Positions 18,439-27,771 of a stretch of DNA of 64,000 nucleotides are shown one piece after another. The DNA lies in the NCBI GenBank assembly GCA_951635545.1, contig OX620685.1, positions 124,001 through 188,000 on the forward strand. The letters are read 5' to 3'. The stretch is from CAG-873 sp910578365. GTDB taxonomy: Bacteria > Bacteroidota > Bacteroidia > Bacteroidales > Muribaculaceae. A program made the position numbers and the translations under genes. The notes beneath the pieces were generated by a model. The model saw nothing but the letters and a program-made list of their open reading frames with translations, did no database searches and was not told where the DNA came from. The stretch's first letter is position 1. Every line of letters starts with the position of its first letter.

Positions 18439-21400
18439 ATGAAACTCGATAATTTTATTAACCGACCGGTGCTTTCGACGGTGATATCCATCTTCATCGT
18501 GCTGCTTGGTATCATCGGCCTCGCGTCGCTGCCTATCACCCAGTACCCCGACATCGCACCGCCTACCATCTCGGTAAGCACCACCTATAACGGCGCAAAC
18601 GCTCAGGCTGTGCTCAACTCCGTGATTGCCCCTCTCGAAGAGTCGATTAACGGTGCCGAAGGCATGACCTACATGGAGTCGACCGCCACCAATACCGGCT
18701 CGGCCACCATCAACGTATATTTCGAACAGGGATTCGACCCCGACATGGCCGCCGTGGACGTACAGAACCGTGTGGCCAAAGCCGCCAACCTGCTCCCCTC
18801 CGAAGTAAACCAGGTGGGCGTGATAACTCAGAAGCGTCAGACCTCGATGCTCTGTGGTATCGCCCTCTCTGACGTCAGCGGCAACTACGGCGAGGAATTC
18901 CTCGACAACTACATGAAGATCAACGTAATCCCACAGCTGCAGCGTGTATCCGGCGTGGGCGACGTAATGAGCTTCGGCGCCGACTACTCGATGCGTATAT
19001 GGCTCAAGCCCGATGTGATGGCTCAGTACAGCCTCATGCCCACCGATGTATCGGCAGCACTGGCCTCGCAGAACCTCGAAGCCGCTCCAGGAGCGTTCGG
19101 CGAGCAGGGCGACCAGTCGTTCCAGTACATCATGCGCTACAAAGGCCGTCTGGTTACTCCTGAAGAATTCGGCGACATTGTAATCCGCGCCCTCCCCACC
19201 GGCGAGATACTCTATCTGAAAGACGTGGCCGACATAGAACTCGGTCGTGTAACATACGGTTTCCACAACAAATCGAACGGCGACCTGTCGACCATGGCCA
19301 TCGTGTTCCAGACAGCCGGCTCGAACGCCACCCAGATTATTAACGACTGCCTCGCACTGGTCGACAAGATGAAAGCCGAACTCCCATCCGGCCTTGAAAT
19401 GACCGTGCCGATGAACAACAACGAATTCCTCTACGCCTCAATCGAGAATGTGATACACACCCTTATCGAGGCCTTTATTCTGGTGTTCCTTGTAGTTTAT
19501 CTGTTCCTGCACGACTTCCGCTCCACCCTCATCCCGGCCATCGCCATTCCGGTGGCACTTGTGGGTACCTTCTTCGTACTTAAGCTCATAGGCTTCTCGC
19601 TCAACCTCATCACCCTGTCGGCACTTGTGCTCGCAATCGCCATTGTAGTCGACGACGCCATTGTGGTGGTCGAGGCCGTCCATGCCAAACTCGACGCCGG
19701 ATACAAATCGGCTCGCCGCGCCTCAATCGACGCCATGAACGAAATCGCCTCGGCCCTTATATCCATCACTCTGGTAATGATGCTGGTGTTCATCCCGGTA
19801 TCGTTCATGCCGGGTACCTCGGGCGTATTTTACCAGCAGTTCGGTCTTACCATGGCAATCGCCATCGGTTTCTCGGCCGTAAACGCCCTTACCCTCTCGC
19901 CCGCCCTCTGTGCCGTATTCCTCAAGCCGCACAACAAATCGCTTGGCGAAAGCATGAAACAAGCCTACTCGGCAAGCGGCGAAGTAATGGCCCAACGCGC
20001 CAAGAGCTTCCTCGGCATCCACCCGGTAATAACCTTCCTGCTCATCTGCGCCGCAGTAGTATTTATGGTACTCGGCTGGTACAACTTCGCAGTGGTATGG
20101 AAAGGCATCGTAGCCTGCACAGTGGCCGTACTGGCCCTGATAGGCATGTTCAGCAAACGCTTCCAGCAGGCCTTCGAGATTGGCTACGGCCGCGTGCTGA
20201 AAGTATACAACAAATTCACCCGCCTGTTCGCAGCCCACAAAGTCATATCCTTTGCCACAGTAGGCGCATCGATTGCAGCCCTGGTATGGCTTATGAGCTC
20301 CACCCCATCTGAAATGGTGCCCAACGAAGACACCGGTACAATCTTCGTGATGGTAAACATGCCCCCGGGCACATCGCAGGAACGAACCGGCGAAGTACTC
20401 GACCAGCTCGACAAAATCATGGAAAACATCCCCGGCATCAGCGTACGCCAGATGATCGACGGCTACAGCTTCATCGCCGGCCAGGGTGCGACCTACGGTA
20501 CATTCATCGTAAAACTCGACAGCTGGGAAGAACGCGGCGACAACGATGTAAACAAAATCATAGGCCAGCTTTATGCAGCCACCGGCTCCATAAAAGACGG
20601 CAACGTGCTGATATTCGCCCCGCCGATGATTTCAGGCTACTCAATCACCAACGGCTTCGAGCTTAAAATGCAGGACAAGACCGGCGGCGACATCAACCAG
20701 TTCTACGCAGTAACACAGACATTCCTGGCCCAGCTCATGGCCCAGCCCGAAATACAAGTGGCATACACCACCTTCAACCCCACCTTCCCCCAGTATCTGG
20801 TAGAAGTCGACGCAGCCAAGTGCATCCAGGCCGGCATCAACCCACAGACCATCCTGACAACCCTGCAGGGCTACTACGGCTCGATGTACGTATCGAACTT
20901 CAACCGCTTCGGCAAAATCTACCGCGTGATGATGCAGGCCAACCCCGAATCGCGTATCAATCCCGAAACCCTCTCGGCCATAAAAATACGCAACGGCAAC
21001 GAAATGGCCCCCATCTCGAACTTCATGACACTCACCCGCACCTACGGCCCTGACCTGCTGAACCGCTTCAACCTGTTCACCTCAATGTCCGTGACCGGCC
21101 AGCCCGCAGCAGGCTTCTCGTCGGGCGACGCACTTGCCGCCATCGAACGCGTAGCCAAAGAATCCCTGCCCCAGGGATACACCTACGAATACGCCGGCAT
21201 GACCCGCGAAGAAGCAAGCACCAGCGGCAACGCCACCGCCATGATTTTCGGCCTGTGTCTGCTGTTCGTATACCTGCTGCTGTCGGCACAATACGAAAGC
21301 TACGTGCTGCCGTGGGCCGTAATCCTCTCGGTACCCTTCGGCCTTATGGGAGCGTTTATATTCGCCGACATCTTCGGCGTCACCAACAACATCTATCTGC

Positions 21401-21819
21401 AAATCGCACTGATTATGCTTATAGGTCTGCTGGCCAAGAACGCCATCCTGATAGTTGAATTCGCCCTCGAACGCCGCATGACCGGCATGAGCATCACCAA
21501 CGCAGCCATAGCCGGCGCATCAGCCCGTCTGCGCCCCATCCTCATGACCTCCCTCGCCCTTATCATAGGCCTTCTGCCAATGATGTTCGCCAGCGGCGTA
21601 GGCGCAAACGGCAACCGCGCCCTCGGCACCGGCTCAGTAGGCGGCATGCTCATAGGCATGATACTGCAGGTACTGATTGTACCCGCAATGTTCATAGCCT
21701 TCCAGCACCTGCAGGAAAAAATCACACCCATAAAGTGGCAGAACGAAGAAAAGGGCGGCTCGATTGAACGCGAAATCGAGCAGTACTCCAAAAAACAGTA
21801 CACCGACAACAACGAATGA
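18439..21819 (+). CDS. RND multidrug efflux transporter, HAE1 family (AcrB type)
   Basis: A 1126-residue inner-membrane proton-driven pump. It starts FINRPVLSTVISIFIVLLG, has the two-fold repeat of membrane segments and large periplasmic porter loops, and carries the proton-relay motif VVDDAIVVVEAV near residue 405. The second repeat has the usual GLLAKNAILIVEFA. Length is slightly above the AcrB norm (about 1050) because of extra sequence around residues 495-590 between the two halves, with added hydrophobic segments (VITFLLICAAVVFMVLG and IVACTVAVLALIGMF). Its stop overlaps the start of the channel gene. Confidence 0.96.
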   Translation: MKLDNFINRPVLSTVISIFIVLLGIIGLASLPITQYPDIAPPTISVSTTYNGANAQAVLNSVIAPLEESINGAEGMTYMESTATNTGSATINVYFEQGFDPDMAAVDVQNRVAKAANLLPSEVNQVGVITQKRQTSMLCGIALSDVSGNYGEEFLDNYMKINVIPQLQRVSGVGDVMSFGADYSMRIWLKPDVMAQYSLMPTDVSAALASQNLEAAPGAFGEQGDQSFQYIMRYKGRLVTPEEFGDIVIRALPTGEILYLKDVADIELGRVTYGFHNKSNGDLSTMAIVFQTAGSNATQIINDCLALVDKMKAELPSGLEMTVPMNNNEFLYASIENVIHTLIEAFILVFLVVYLFLHDFRSTLIPAIAIPVALVGTFFVLKLIGFSLNLITLSALVLAIAIVVDDAIVVVEAVHAKLDAGYKSARRASIDAMNEIASALISITLVMMLVFIPVSFMPGTSGVFYQQFGLTMAIAIGFSAVNALTLSPALCAVFLKPHNKSLGESMKQAYSASGEVMAQRAKSFLGIHPVITFLLICAAVVFMVLGWYNFAVVWKGIVACTVAVLALIGMFSKRFQQAFEIGYGRVLKVYNKFTRLFAAHKVISFATVGASIAALVWLMSSTPSEMVPNEDTGTIFVMVNMPPGTSQERTGEVLDQLDKIMENIPGISVRQMIDGYSFIAGQGATYGTFIVKLDSWEERGDNDVNKIIGQLYAATGSIKDGNVLIFAPPMISGYSITNGFELKMQDKTGGDINQFYAVTQTFLAQLMAQPEIQVAYTTFNPTFPQYLVEVDAAKCIQAGINPQTILTTLQGYYGSMYVSNFNRFGKIYRVMMQANPESRINPETLSAIKIRNGNEMAPISNFMTLTRTYGPDLLNRFNLFTSMSVTGQPAAGFSSGDALAAIERVAKESLPQGYTYEYAGMTREEASTSGNATAMIFGLCLLFVYLLLSAQYESYVLPWAVILSVPFGLMGAFIFADIFGVTNNIYLQIALIMLIGLLAKNAILIVEFALERRMTGMSITNAAIAGASARLRPILMTSLALIIGLLPMMFASGVGANGNRALGTGSVGGMLIGMILQVLIVPAMFIAFQHLQEKITPIKWQNEEKGGSIEREIEQYSKKQYTDNNE

Positions 21820-23210
21820 CCGCAACAATGAACAACATAATAAAAAAATCGGCTGTAGCCACCGTAGCGATACTCCTGCTCGGAAGCTGCAACATATACA
21901 AAAAATACGAAACTCCCGACCAGACAGCCCTCACAAAGGCATACAAGGAGGCTCGCGAACTCCCCGCCGATTCAGCGGCGTTCGGCAACCTCCGCTGGGA
22001 ATCGGTATTCACCGACCCCATGCTGGCCGACCTCATCAACCGCGCCCTCGAAAACAACACATCACTCGAAAACGCGCGTCTGAACGTAAGCATAGCCCAC
22101 GCACAGCTCAAGGGAGCCAATCTCGCTTACCTGCCGTCTGTGGCACTCGCCCCCAACGGGGCGGGCGCCTCATACGCCGGAAGCGACTTCAGTTGGACAT
22201 ACCAGATACCCGCACAGGTAAGCTGGGAAATCGACATATTCGGCAAACTCCTCAACAGCAAACGTGGCGCAAAAGCACAGCTGCTGCAGAGCGAAGACTA
22301 CGCACAAGCCGTACGCTCGCAGATAATCTCCGCCGTAGCAAATACATACTACGGCATAGCAGCCCTGAAATCGCAAATCAACCTATCGCGCGAAACAGCC
22401 AAAATATGGGCCGAAAACGTTCAGGCCATGAAAGACTACAAACTCGCCGGCCGAGTAACCGAAGCCGCCGTAGTACAGTCATCGGCCAACTACTACAGCA
22501 TCCTCGGCTCAATCACCGACCTCGAAGTTCAGCTCGACCAGCTCAACAACACCATGTCGACATTGCTTAACGAAATGCCCCAGGAATGGAACATCCAGGC
22601 AAGCTCCCTCGACCGATTCGCCGCTCCCGACATAATCCGAACCGGTGTGCCCATGGCCGAACTGGCCTCACGACCCGACGTAGCAGCCGCCGAAAAATCA
22701 CTCGCCGTAGCATACTACGCCACAAACTCGGCACGCGCCGCCTTCTACCCCGGACTCACCATCACAGCCAACGGCGGCTTCACAAACCTGCTGGGTTCGA
22801 TGATAAAGAACCCCGGCGACTGGTTCGTACAGTTAGCCGGCTCATTAGTAGCGCCCCTGTTCTCACGAGGCCAGAATATAGCACGCCTCGAAGCAGCCAA
22901 AGCTCAGCAGCAACAAGCACTCAACAACTTTGAATACGCCATAATGAGCGCAGCAGCCGAAGTAAGCGACGCCATGACAGTATTCGCCAAAAGCACCGAA
23001 AAAGCCATATACCTCGTTGACCAGGTAAGCAATCTCGAGCAGTCGGTCGACATCACAAACGACCTTCTGAAGTACTACAACGGCTCATACCTCGAAGTAC
23101 TCACAGCTCAGTCGAGCCTGCTTTCGGCACAAATGTCACAGATCAGCTGCCAGCTCACCCGTACCCAGGCAGTAATCAACCTCTACCAGGCACTCGGAGG
23201 CGGACGCTAA
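21816..23210 (+). CDS. Outer-membrane efflux channel lipoprotein (TolC/NodT family)
   Basis: A 464-residue trimeric channel subunit. The ATG overlaps the pump stop (ATGA), showing translational coupling. The signal peptide ends in LLGSC. Two outer-membrane-efflux repeats follow (LADLINRALENNTSLENARLNVSIAHAQLKGA and LASRPDVAAAEKSLAVAYYATNSARAAFYPGL), each with long coiled-coil helices. It completes the tripartite pump. An inner Met at codon 5 could also be the start. Confidence 0.95.
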   Translation: MTATMNNIIKKSAVATVAILLLGSCNIYKKYETPDQTALTKAYKEARELPADSAAFGNLRWESVFTDPMLADLINRALENNTSLENARLNVSIAHAQLKGANLAYLPSVALAPNGAGASYAGSDFSWTYQIPAQVSWEIDIFGKLLNSKRGAKAQLLQSEDYAQAVRSQIISAVANTYYGIAALKSQINLSRETAKIWAENVQAMKDYKLAGRVTEAAVVQSSANYYSILGSITDLEVQLDQLNNTMSTLLNEMPQEWNIQASSLDRFAAPDIIRTGVPMAELASRPDVAAAEKSLAVAYYATNSARAAFYPGLTITANGGFTNLLGSMIKNPGDWFVQLAGSLVAPLFSRGQNIARLEAAKAQQQQALNNFEYAIMSAAAEVSDAMTVFAKSTEKAIYLVDQVSNLEQSVDITNDLLKYYNGSYLEVLTAQSSLLSAQMSQISCQLTRTQAVINLYQALGGGR

Positions 23211-23234
23211 CACAAACCCTAATACCACACAAAT

Positions 23235-24023
23235 ATGATTAGTCCATTAGCATACGTCGACCCCTCGGCAAAACTCGCCGACGACGTAAAAGTCCACCCC
23301 TTCGCATACATCGACGCCGACGTCGAAATCGGCCCCGGATGCGAAATCATGCCAAACGCCAGCATAATGCGCGGCACACGCATGGGAGCCAACAACAAAA
23401 TATATCAGGGAGCCGTAATCGGCGCCGACCCGCAGGACTTCCGCTGGAAAGGCCAGCAGACCTACTGCTACATCGGCGACAACAACCGCATCCGCGAACA
23501 ATGCATCATCAACCGCGGCATTGATTCAGACGGCGGCACACGCATAGGCAGCGGCTGCTTCATCATGGCCGAAAGCCACATTGGCCATGACTCAGCCATA
23601 GCCGACAACTGCGTGCTCGGCAACGGTGTAAAAATAGCCGGAAACGTCAAAATAGGCAACTGCGCCATCCTGTCCAGCAACGTAATAATCAACGAAAACT
23701 CAGCCGTGGGCGAATGCACACTCATAAAAGGCGGTTGCCGAATCAGCAACAACGTGCCCCCATTCACCATCATGGCACACAACCCCGCCCGCTACTACGG
23801 CGTAAACAACGTGATAATGCAGAAATGCGGCTACACCGACACCAACGTCGACGACGTAGCAAAAGCCTACCGCCACATATACCAGTGCAACATCTCGGTA
23901 TTCAACGCTCTGAGCCGCATCGAATCCGACATCGACCCATCGAAAGTACGCAACATAATCACCGACTTCATCCGCCAGCACAACCTCCGCATAGCAGGCG
24001 ACACCTTCAACGACGAAGAATAA
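23235..24023 (+). CDS. LpxA-like acyl-ACP--UDP-N-acetylglucosamine O-acyltransferase
   Basis: A 262-residue left-handed beta-helix protein with about ten hexapeptide coils (VKVHPFAYIDADVEIGPGCEI and so on) and a C-terminal helical domain, the layout of LpxA, which adds the first 3-hydroxyacyl chain in lipid A synthesis. The catalytic-type His lies in ESHIGHDS. It follows the RND channel by 24 bp and reads as the last gene of that operon. Typical Bacteroidales lpxA sits beside lpxC/fabZ, so this may be a second, divergent paralogue; some canonical motifs differ (CIINRGIDSDGGTRIG). Confidence 0.8.
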   Translation: MISPLAYVDPSAKLADDVKVHPFAYIDADVEIGPGCEIMPNASIMRGTRMGANNKIYQGAVIGADPQDFRWKGQQTYCYIGDNNRIREQCIINRGIDSDGGTRIGSGCFIMAESHIGHDSAIADNCVLGNGVKIAGNVKIGNCAILSSNVIINENSAVGECTLIKGGCRISNNVPPFTIMAHNPARYYGVNNVIMQKCGYTDTNVDDVAKAYRHIYQCNISVFNALSRIESDIDPSKVRNIITDFIRQHNLRIAGDTFNDEE

Positions 24024-24040
24024 CCACACCACAAGAGCCA

Positions 24041-24070
24041 CAGGCGCCGGGCATCCAAGTCCGGCGTCTG
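24041..24070 (+). terminator. Possible terminator hairpin after the RND operon
   Basis: CAGGCGCCGG pairs with CCGGCGTCTG (one G-T pair) around a 10-nt loop, 17 bp after the lpxA-like stop. There is no T-run, so termination is uncertain. From here to 24226 the sequence is C- and A-rich with no gene. Confidence 0.45.
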
Positions 24071-24226
24071 TCATATCCCTCCCCCACCCTCAACCATAAA
24101 ACCACACAACAGTAAAACAGACCGGCAACACACAGCAATACAACAACATACCCCTGCCATCAACAACCCCAAATCACTCCGGGGCAGCAAAGCCGATAAA
24201 AAAAACAAAAAAAACGCCCGAAAAAA

Positions 24227-24258
24227 TTTGCATAAACCAGAATAAATGCCTAACTTTG
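24227..24258 (+). promoter_or_regulatory. Consensus promoter of the tRNA gene (TTTG-N20-TAACTTTG)
   Basis: TTTG at 24227-24230 and TAACTTTG at 24251-24258 are separated by exactly 20 bp, an ideal Bacteroidetes housekeeping promoter, 28 bp before the tRNA. Confidence 0.85.
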
Positions 24259-24285
24259 CAATCGCTTTTGGGCACGAGCCCATCC

Positions 24286-24359
24286 GGTCCTATAGCTCAG
24301 TTGGTTAGAGCACCTGACTCATAATCAGGGAGTCCTTGGTTCAAGCCCAAGTGGGACCA
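24286..24359 (+). tRNA. tRNA with anticodon CAT (elongator Met or lysidine-type Ile)
   Basis: A 74-nt cloverleaf. Acceptor GGTCCTA pairs with TGGGACC, the D-arm has AGCTCAGTTGGTTAGAGC, and the anticodon stem CCTGA/TCAGG encloses CTCATAA. The T-arm is GGTTCAAGCCC-type and the discriminator base is A. The CCA tail is not fully encoded. Sequence alone does not separate Met from Ile2(CAT). The 3' part is the insertion target of the element that follows and is restored intact by it. Confidence 0.93.
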
Positions 24360-24361
24360 CC
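24347..24361 (+). repeat. attL: 15-bp direct repeat at the tRNA 3' end
   Basis: CCAAGTGGGACCACC spans the T-arm and acceptor 3' strand of the tRNA and recurs identically at 44170-44184. Flanking bases on both sides differ, defining the core. Confidence 0.88.
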
Positions 24362-24367
24362 TTTATG

Positions 24368-24404
24368 AATCTCCAATCGCTTATATATCAAGCGATTGGA
24401 GATT
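24368..24404 (+). terminator. Element-supplied terminator directly after the tRNA
   Basis: AATCTCCAATCGCTT pairs perfectly with AAGCGATTGGAGATT around a 7-nt loop, followed by TTCTTTT. It lies just inside attL, so the element brings its own terminator for the tRNA it occupies. Confidence 0.88.
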
Positions 24405-24418
24405 TTCTTTTATAAGTA

Positions 24419-24468
24419 TTGTCCACAATTTGTCCACCAAATTGATTTCTGACCACGCAGTGGACAAA
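24419..24468. repeat. Left-end TTGTCCAC repeats (candidate integrase arm sites)
   Basis: TTGTCCAC occurs at 24419-24426 and again about 12 bp on (TTTGTCCACC), with an inverted copy GTGGACAA at about 24461-24468. The same octamer recurs at the right end (43979-44017). Such end-specific repeats are what arm-binding domains of tyrosine integrases use. Confidence 0.6.
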
Positions 24469-24609
24469 AAATTTCCTTAAAAATTCTGAAAATAATTGAT
24501 GCTGCCTCAAAAACGGGTATAATTTGATTGGTGACGAACAATAGTTGTGTAGTGAGCGTTTTGAATGTCGATGCTTATTTTGGCTCATTCACTCACCCAA
24601 GCCCACTAT

Positions 24610-25614
24610 ATGACTAAAGAGGAAAAGAACAAACTTACCCGTGATGCCCTCCGCCACTGGTATGAGAATCATCAGGAGGAATATTGCAATTTTACCGACC
24701 TTATGCACGACCGCAGAGGTATCGGTTTCGACCAAGTCTTCAAGACTGCCATTATGCTTGTGCCGAAATATGAGAAGGCACTTCTGCTCTATCTGAAGAA
24801 TGACCGCTCGGAGGGCATTGAAGATCTGGAAAAGATTCTTACCGATGGAGGACTTAAAGACCAACTTGCCCTGCATTTCAGGGCTCAGATGCCTGATTGC
24901 ATTGTTCCGGCAATGTTGAGCTGGTTGTTTTTCGGCCGCAGCTTCGAGTGTATGGTTGAATATGGCGAGGAGTTGATTCAGGATGGTAAACTAAATTTTC
25001 TTCTGCGCAGACTCGCATCGTTCAATATAAAAACCATCATCAACCGCAGCCTGACTATTGGTGCTCGTAAAGAGGAAGATTGGGTGAAGTTCGTGTCTGA
25101 GATGGAAGACATGGGGATCACTCCGGTTGTTACTGCTGGAGTTGTTGCCAAATTCAAATCAATACCGACAGAGACAAAGGTTGAAATGAAGAGCACTTCA
25201 GAAAAGAAACCCATTCCCGGCAAAGAAAAGAAACGCCGTAGCCTGAAAGAACTGTTGCCCAACAGTGATGAATATCTATTGGGGTCGATTGATGAGCATA
25301 TCCATATCAAACAAAGCGGGAAGGATTTGGCTCTTCTTTATCTTGTCCTTGAAAAGAGCCGTTCCCTTACCAATACCTCCGTTGTCGAATTTCATGCGGC
25401 TCTTGAACAGCGTTATGAGAAAAAGCCCAACATCCGCATCCCCGGGCATAGAGGCATACAGGATAATTTGAAAATGCTTCTTACGCCTACCACAATCACA
25501 AAGAAAAGCGGAGTGGAAGTCCCTTGCATGACATTTGAGAGACCGGAATACATGTTCGCCTACAATGACCTTGTTGAGAAATTGGGAGTGCAGGATTACG
25601 CATACTCCTGCTGA
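24610..25614 (+). CDS. Conserved-looking hypothetical protein of the mobilizable element
   Basis: I do not recognise a family. The start at 24610 (MTKEEKNKLTRD) is preferred over the ATG at 24565, which would add 15 residues over the end repeats. The 334-residue product is soluble and mostly helical, with a lysine-rich linker around residues 185-205 (KKPIPGKEKKRRS) separating an N-terminal helical domain from a C-terminal domain ending TFERPEYMFAYNDL. It has no signal peptide and no catalytic motif I can name. It is transcribed alone, with a strong terminator after it. Confidence 0.75.
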   Translation: MTKEEKNKLTRDALRHWYENHQEEYCNFTDLMHDRRGIGFDQVFKTAIMLVPKYEKALLLYLKNDRSEGIEDLEKILTDGGLKDQLALHFRAQMPDCIVPAMLSWLFFGRSFECMVEYGEELIQDGKLNFLLRRLASFNIKTIINRSLTIGARKEEDWVKFVSEMEDMGITPVVTAGVVAKFKSIPTETKVEMKSTSEKKPIPGKEKKRRSLKELLPNSDEYLLGSIDEHIHIKQSGKDLALLYLVLEKSRSLTNTSVVEFHAALEQRYEKKPNIRIPGHRGIQDNLKMLLTPTTITKKSGVEVPCMTFERPEYMFAYNDLVEKLGVQDYAYSC

Positions 25615-25632
25615 CATATAAAAATATTATTG

Positions 25633-25670
25633 ACGGGAGCCATCTGACAGTGATGTCGGATGGCTCCCGT
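25633..25670 (+). terminator. Strong intrinsic terminator
   Basis: ACGGGAGCCATC pairs with GATGGCTCCCGT over 12 bp, with a further inner GACA/TGTC stem, followed by TTTTT. It ends the hypothetical gene before it. Confidence 0.9.
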
Positions 25671-25787
25671 TTTTCATATCCGTACCGCCTTCTGCGCAAT
25701 TTTGAGGGTCGCTGAAAAGAAAAATTCTTCGTTTTACTTCATTACGAATCAATGCGAATATAAACCACTGTGTATCAGTGTTATAAA

Positions 25788-25819
25788 TTTGAAAAAACAT
25801 AAATCATGTGTTTTCTTTG
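25788..25819 (+). promoter_or_regulatory. Promoter of the mobilization operon (TTTG-N20-TTTCTTTG)
   Basis: TTTG at 25788-25791 and TTTCTTTG (one mismatch to TAnnTTTG) at 25812-25819 are 20 bp apart. About 175 bp of leader without a gene follow before the HTH gene. The 25671-25973 gap otherwise shows nothing recognisable. Confidence 0.6.
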
Positions 25820-25994
25820 CACCGTCAAATCGCAACGACAAGGCGAAAGTCCGTAATCATTGCTGAGGTAAAGACCGGTCACCTCATGCAATAAAAACCG
25901 ACAGAGAGAAGCCAATTCATAGCGATGCGACCCTTGGACATTTCATGTTGTCGGTGTCCATTGATTAATCCAGATGACGCGAGGAATTTTAACA

Positions 25995-26327
25995 ATGAAT
26001 CTTGATTTTTCAAAATTCACACCGGAGGAGCTGACCGGACTTTCAATCACGCTCCCTCTGGGTCACCTCCTTGAAGTGGTCGAGCACACTGCTGAACGTG
26101 CTATCGAAAAATTTAAGGAGGAGGTTCTGCCGGCTATGCTTTCGGCAGACAAGGATCCACTCATTCCCCGCAAGGAGGTAATGAGAATTCTTGGAGTCTG
26201 TGCAAATACACTCCGCAACTGGCGCAAGAGCCAATATTTGGAAGCAACTCTACTTGGAGGCAAAGTCTATTACAAGACATCTGCCGTAAACACAATTCTG
26301 GAAAAGTATGGAAAAGAGCACATCTAA
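25995..26327 (+). CDS. Helix-turn-helix (MerR/excisionase-like) protein
   Basis: About 110 residues. The C-terminal half (LIPRKEVMRILGVCANTLRNWRKSQYLEATLLGGKVYYKTSAVN) is the winged HTH_17 fold found in excisionases and element regulators of Bacteroidales islands. The N-terminal half is a short helical region. I prefer the ATG at 25995 (MNLDFSKF); one at 25974 is also in frame. Its end overlaps the DUF3987 gene by 20 bp, so it is the first gene of the replication/mobilization operon and may control it or direct excision. Confidence 0.82.
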   Translation: MNLDFSKFTPEELTGLSITLPLGHLLEVVEHTAERAIEKFKEEVLPAMLSADKDPLIPRKEVMRILGVCANTLRNWRKSQYLEATLLGGKVYYKTSAVNTILEKYGKEHI

Positions 26328-27681
26328 CTCCAAAGGCATTGACCCTATGCTCATTCTCGGCAAGGCTGTGGATATGAGTGTTAGTATGCGTGGCGGTGAT
26401 TTTCCTCTCAGTGCTATGCCGATGAAGATTCAGCGGATTGTACGCGAGGCTAACGACTGCTACGGTTTTCCGGTGGATTATCTTGCCGGGGCTATGCTTG
26501 TAGCTCTTGGACTTGGTATCGGAAATACCCATTTCGCCCGGCTGAAAGGGAAATGGGATGAGAGTGCTATCCTGTTCATGGCTCTTGTCGGCAGACCCGG
26601 AGCTTGCAAGTCGCATCCTCTGAACTTCGCTATCCGTCCTTTCTCCGATATTGACGGCGTAAACAACAGTGCCTTTCAGAAAGAACTTGCCGAATATAAC
26701 CGCCAGTGCGAGTTGCCGATGAAAGAAAGGACTGTTGCGCACCCTGTATTGCCAGTGAACAAGCGTTTTCTGATTTCGGACGCAACGCCGGAGGCCATGA
26801 TGCTTATTCACTCCCACAATCTGCGCGGCATCTGCATGTGGAATGATGAACTTGCCGGATGGTTCAAGAACTTCAACCGCTACAACAAAGGCTCTGATGA
26901 GGAGTATTGGTTGAAACTCTACAACGCCAACCCGATATTCTCCGACCGCAAGGGCGCGAAAGACTCCGTGTATATAGGAAGACCATTCGTATCGGTTGTC
27001 GGCACGATCCAGAACGGTATCCTCAACGAACTCGCACAAGGCAGCCGCAGCTCCAATGGCTTCATCGACCGCCTTCTATTCGTCATCGCCAACAATCAGA
27101 ACAAGCAGGCATGGAGCGACAAAGAACCGTCATTCGACATCGAGGCTTCATGGGCTGAGATTATCGGCAGACTTGTGGATATGACATACGATACGGACGA
27201 AGACGGCAAGGTTATCCCTACAATTCTCGGCTTCTCATCGGAGGCAAAAACAAGGCTCTATCTATGGCAACGGGAGAACACCGAGGACTGCAACCGCGAG
27301 GAGAATGACGCTCTCAAAGGGGTGTTCAGTAAGTTCGACTTCCATGCCATACGCTTCTGTCTGATTATACAAATGGCGCGATGGGCTTGCGGTGAGGCAG
27401 ACAAAACTGAAATAGATCTTATTTCGGTGGAAAATGCCATAAGTCTTGTTGATTATTTCAAGGCTACCGCCACAAGGGTGCAGGGCATAATCAAGGATTT
27501 GTCGCTGTCTGAACTGCAACGGGCTGTCATGGCCGCACTGCCGGAGGAGTTCATAACCGAGCAAGGCGTTGAAATTGCGACAGCCAATTCTATGGCAGAG
27601 CGGACTTTCAAGGATTTTGTCAAGCGGTTCACCGGAATCCATTTCCAAAAGGTACGTCACGGAGTATATGCGAAATTATGA
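26308..27681 (+). CDS. DUF3987-family primase/helicase-like protein
   Basis: A 457-residue protein matching the DUF3987 (YfjI-like) family common in Bacteroidales mobilizable elements. A P-loop GRPGACKS lies at 95-102, a Walker-B-like WNDELAGWF follows near 180, and a winged C-terminal region resembles a DNA-binding domain (ERTFKDFVKRF). These proteins are thought to act in replication of the excised circle, an assignment from family context. It overlaps the upstream HTH gene and precedes a Toprim-type partner. Confidence 0.85.
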   Translation: MEKSTSNSKGIDPMLILGKAVDMSVSMRGGDFPLSAMPMKIQRIVREANDCYGFPVDYLAGAMLVALGLGIGNTHFARLKGKWDESAILFMALVGRPGACKSHPLNFAIRPFSDIDGVNNSAFQKELAEYNRQCELPMKERTVAHPVLPVNKRFLISDATPEAMMLIHSHNLRGICMWNDELAGWFKNFNRYNKGSDEEYWLKLYNANPIFSDRKGAKDSVYIGRPFVSVVGTIQNGILNELAQGSRSSNGFIDRLLFVIANNQNKQAWSDKEPSFDIEASWAEIIGRLVDMTYDTDEDGKVIPTILGFSSEAKTRLYLWQRENTEDCNREENDALKGVFSKFDFHAIRFCLIIQMARWACGEADKTEIDLISVENAISLVDYFKATATRVQGIIKDLSLSELQRAVMAALPEEFITEQGVEIATANSMAERTFKDFVKRFTGIHFQKVRHGVYAKL

Positions 27682-27771
27682 TTGTCAACCTGCATTTTCT
27701 GCACTTTCCGCATTTTCGCTCCGTCAAAATGCAAATAATGCAGATAATGCAACCAAAATCTTGATGGAACT

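Noticed and set aside
18430..19266. 278-codon minus-strand frame opposite the RND pump
   Set aside because: Shadow frame with His/Val/Gly-rich nonsense sequence, no start signals, and opposite to a clear AcrB-type gene.
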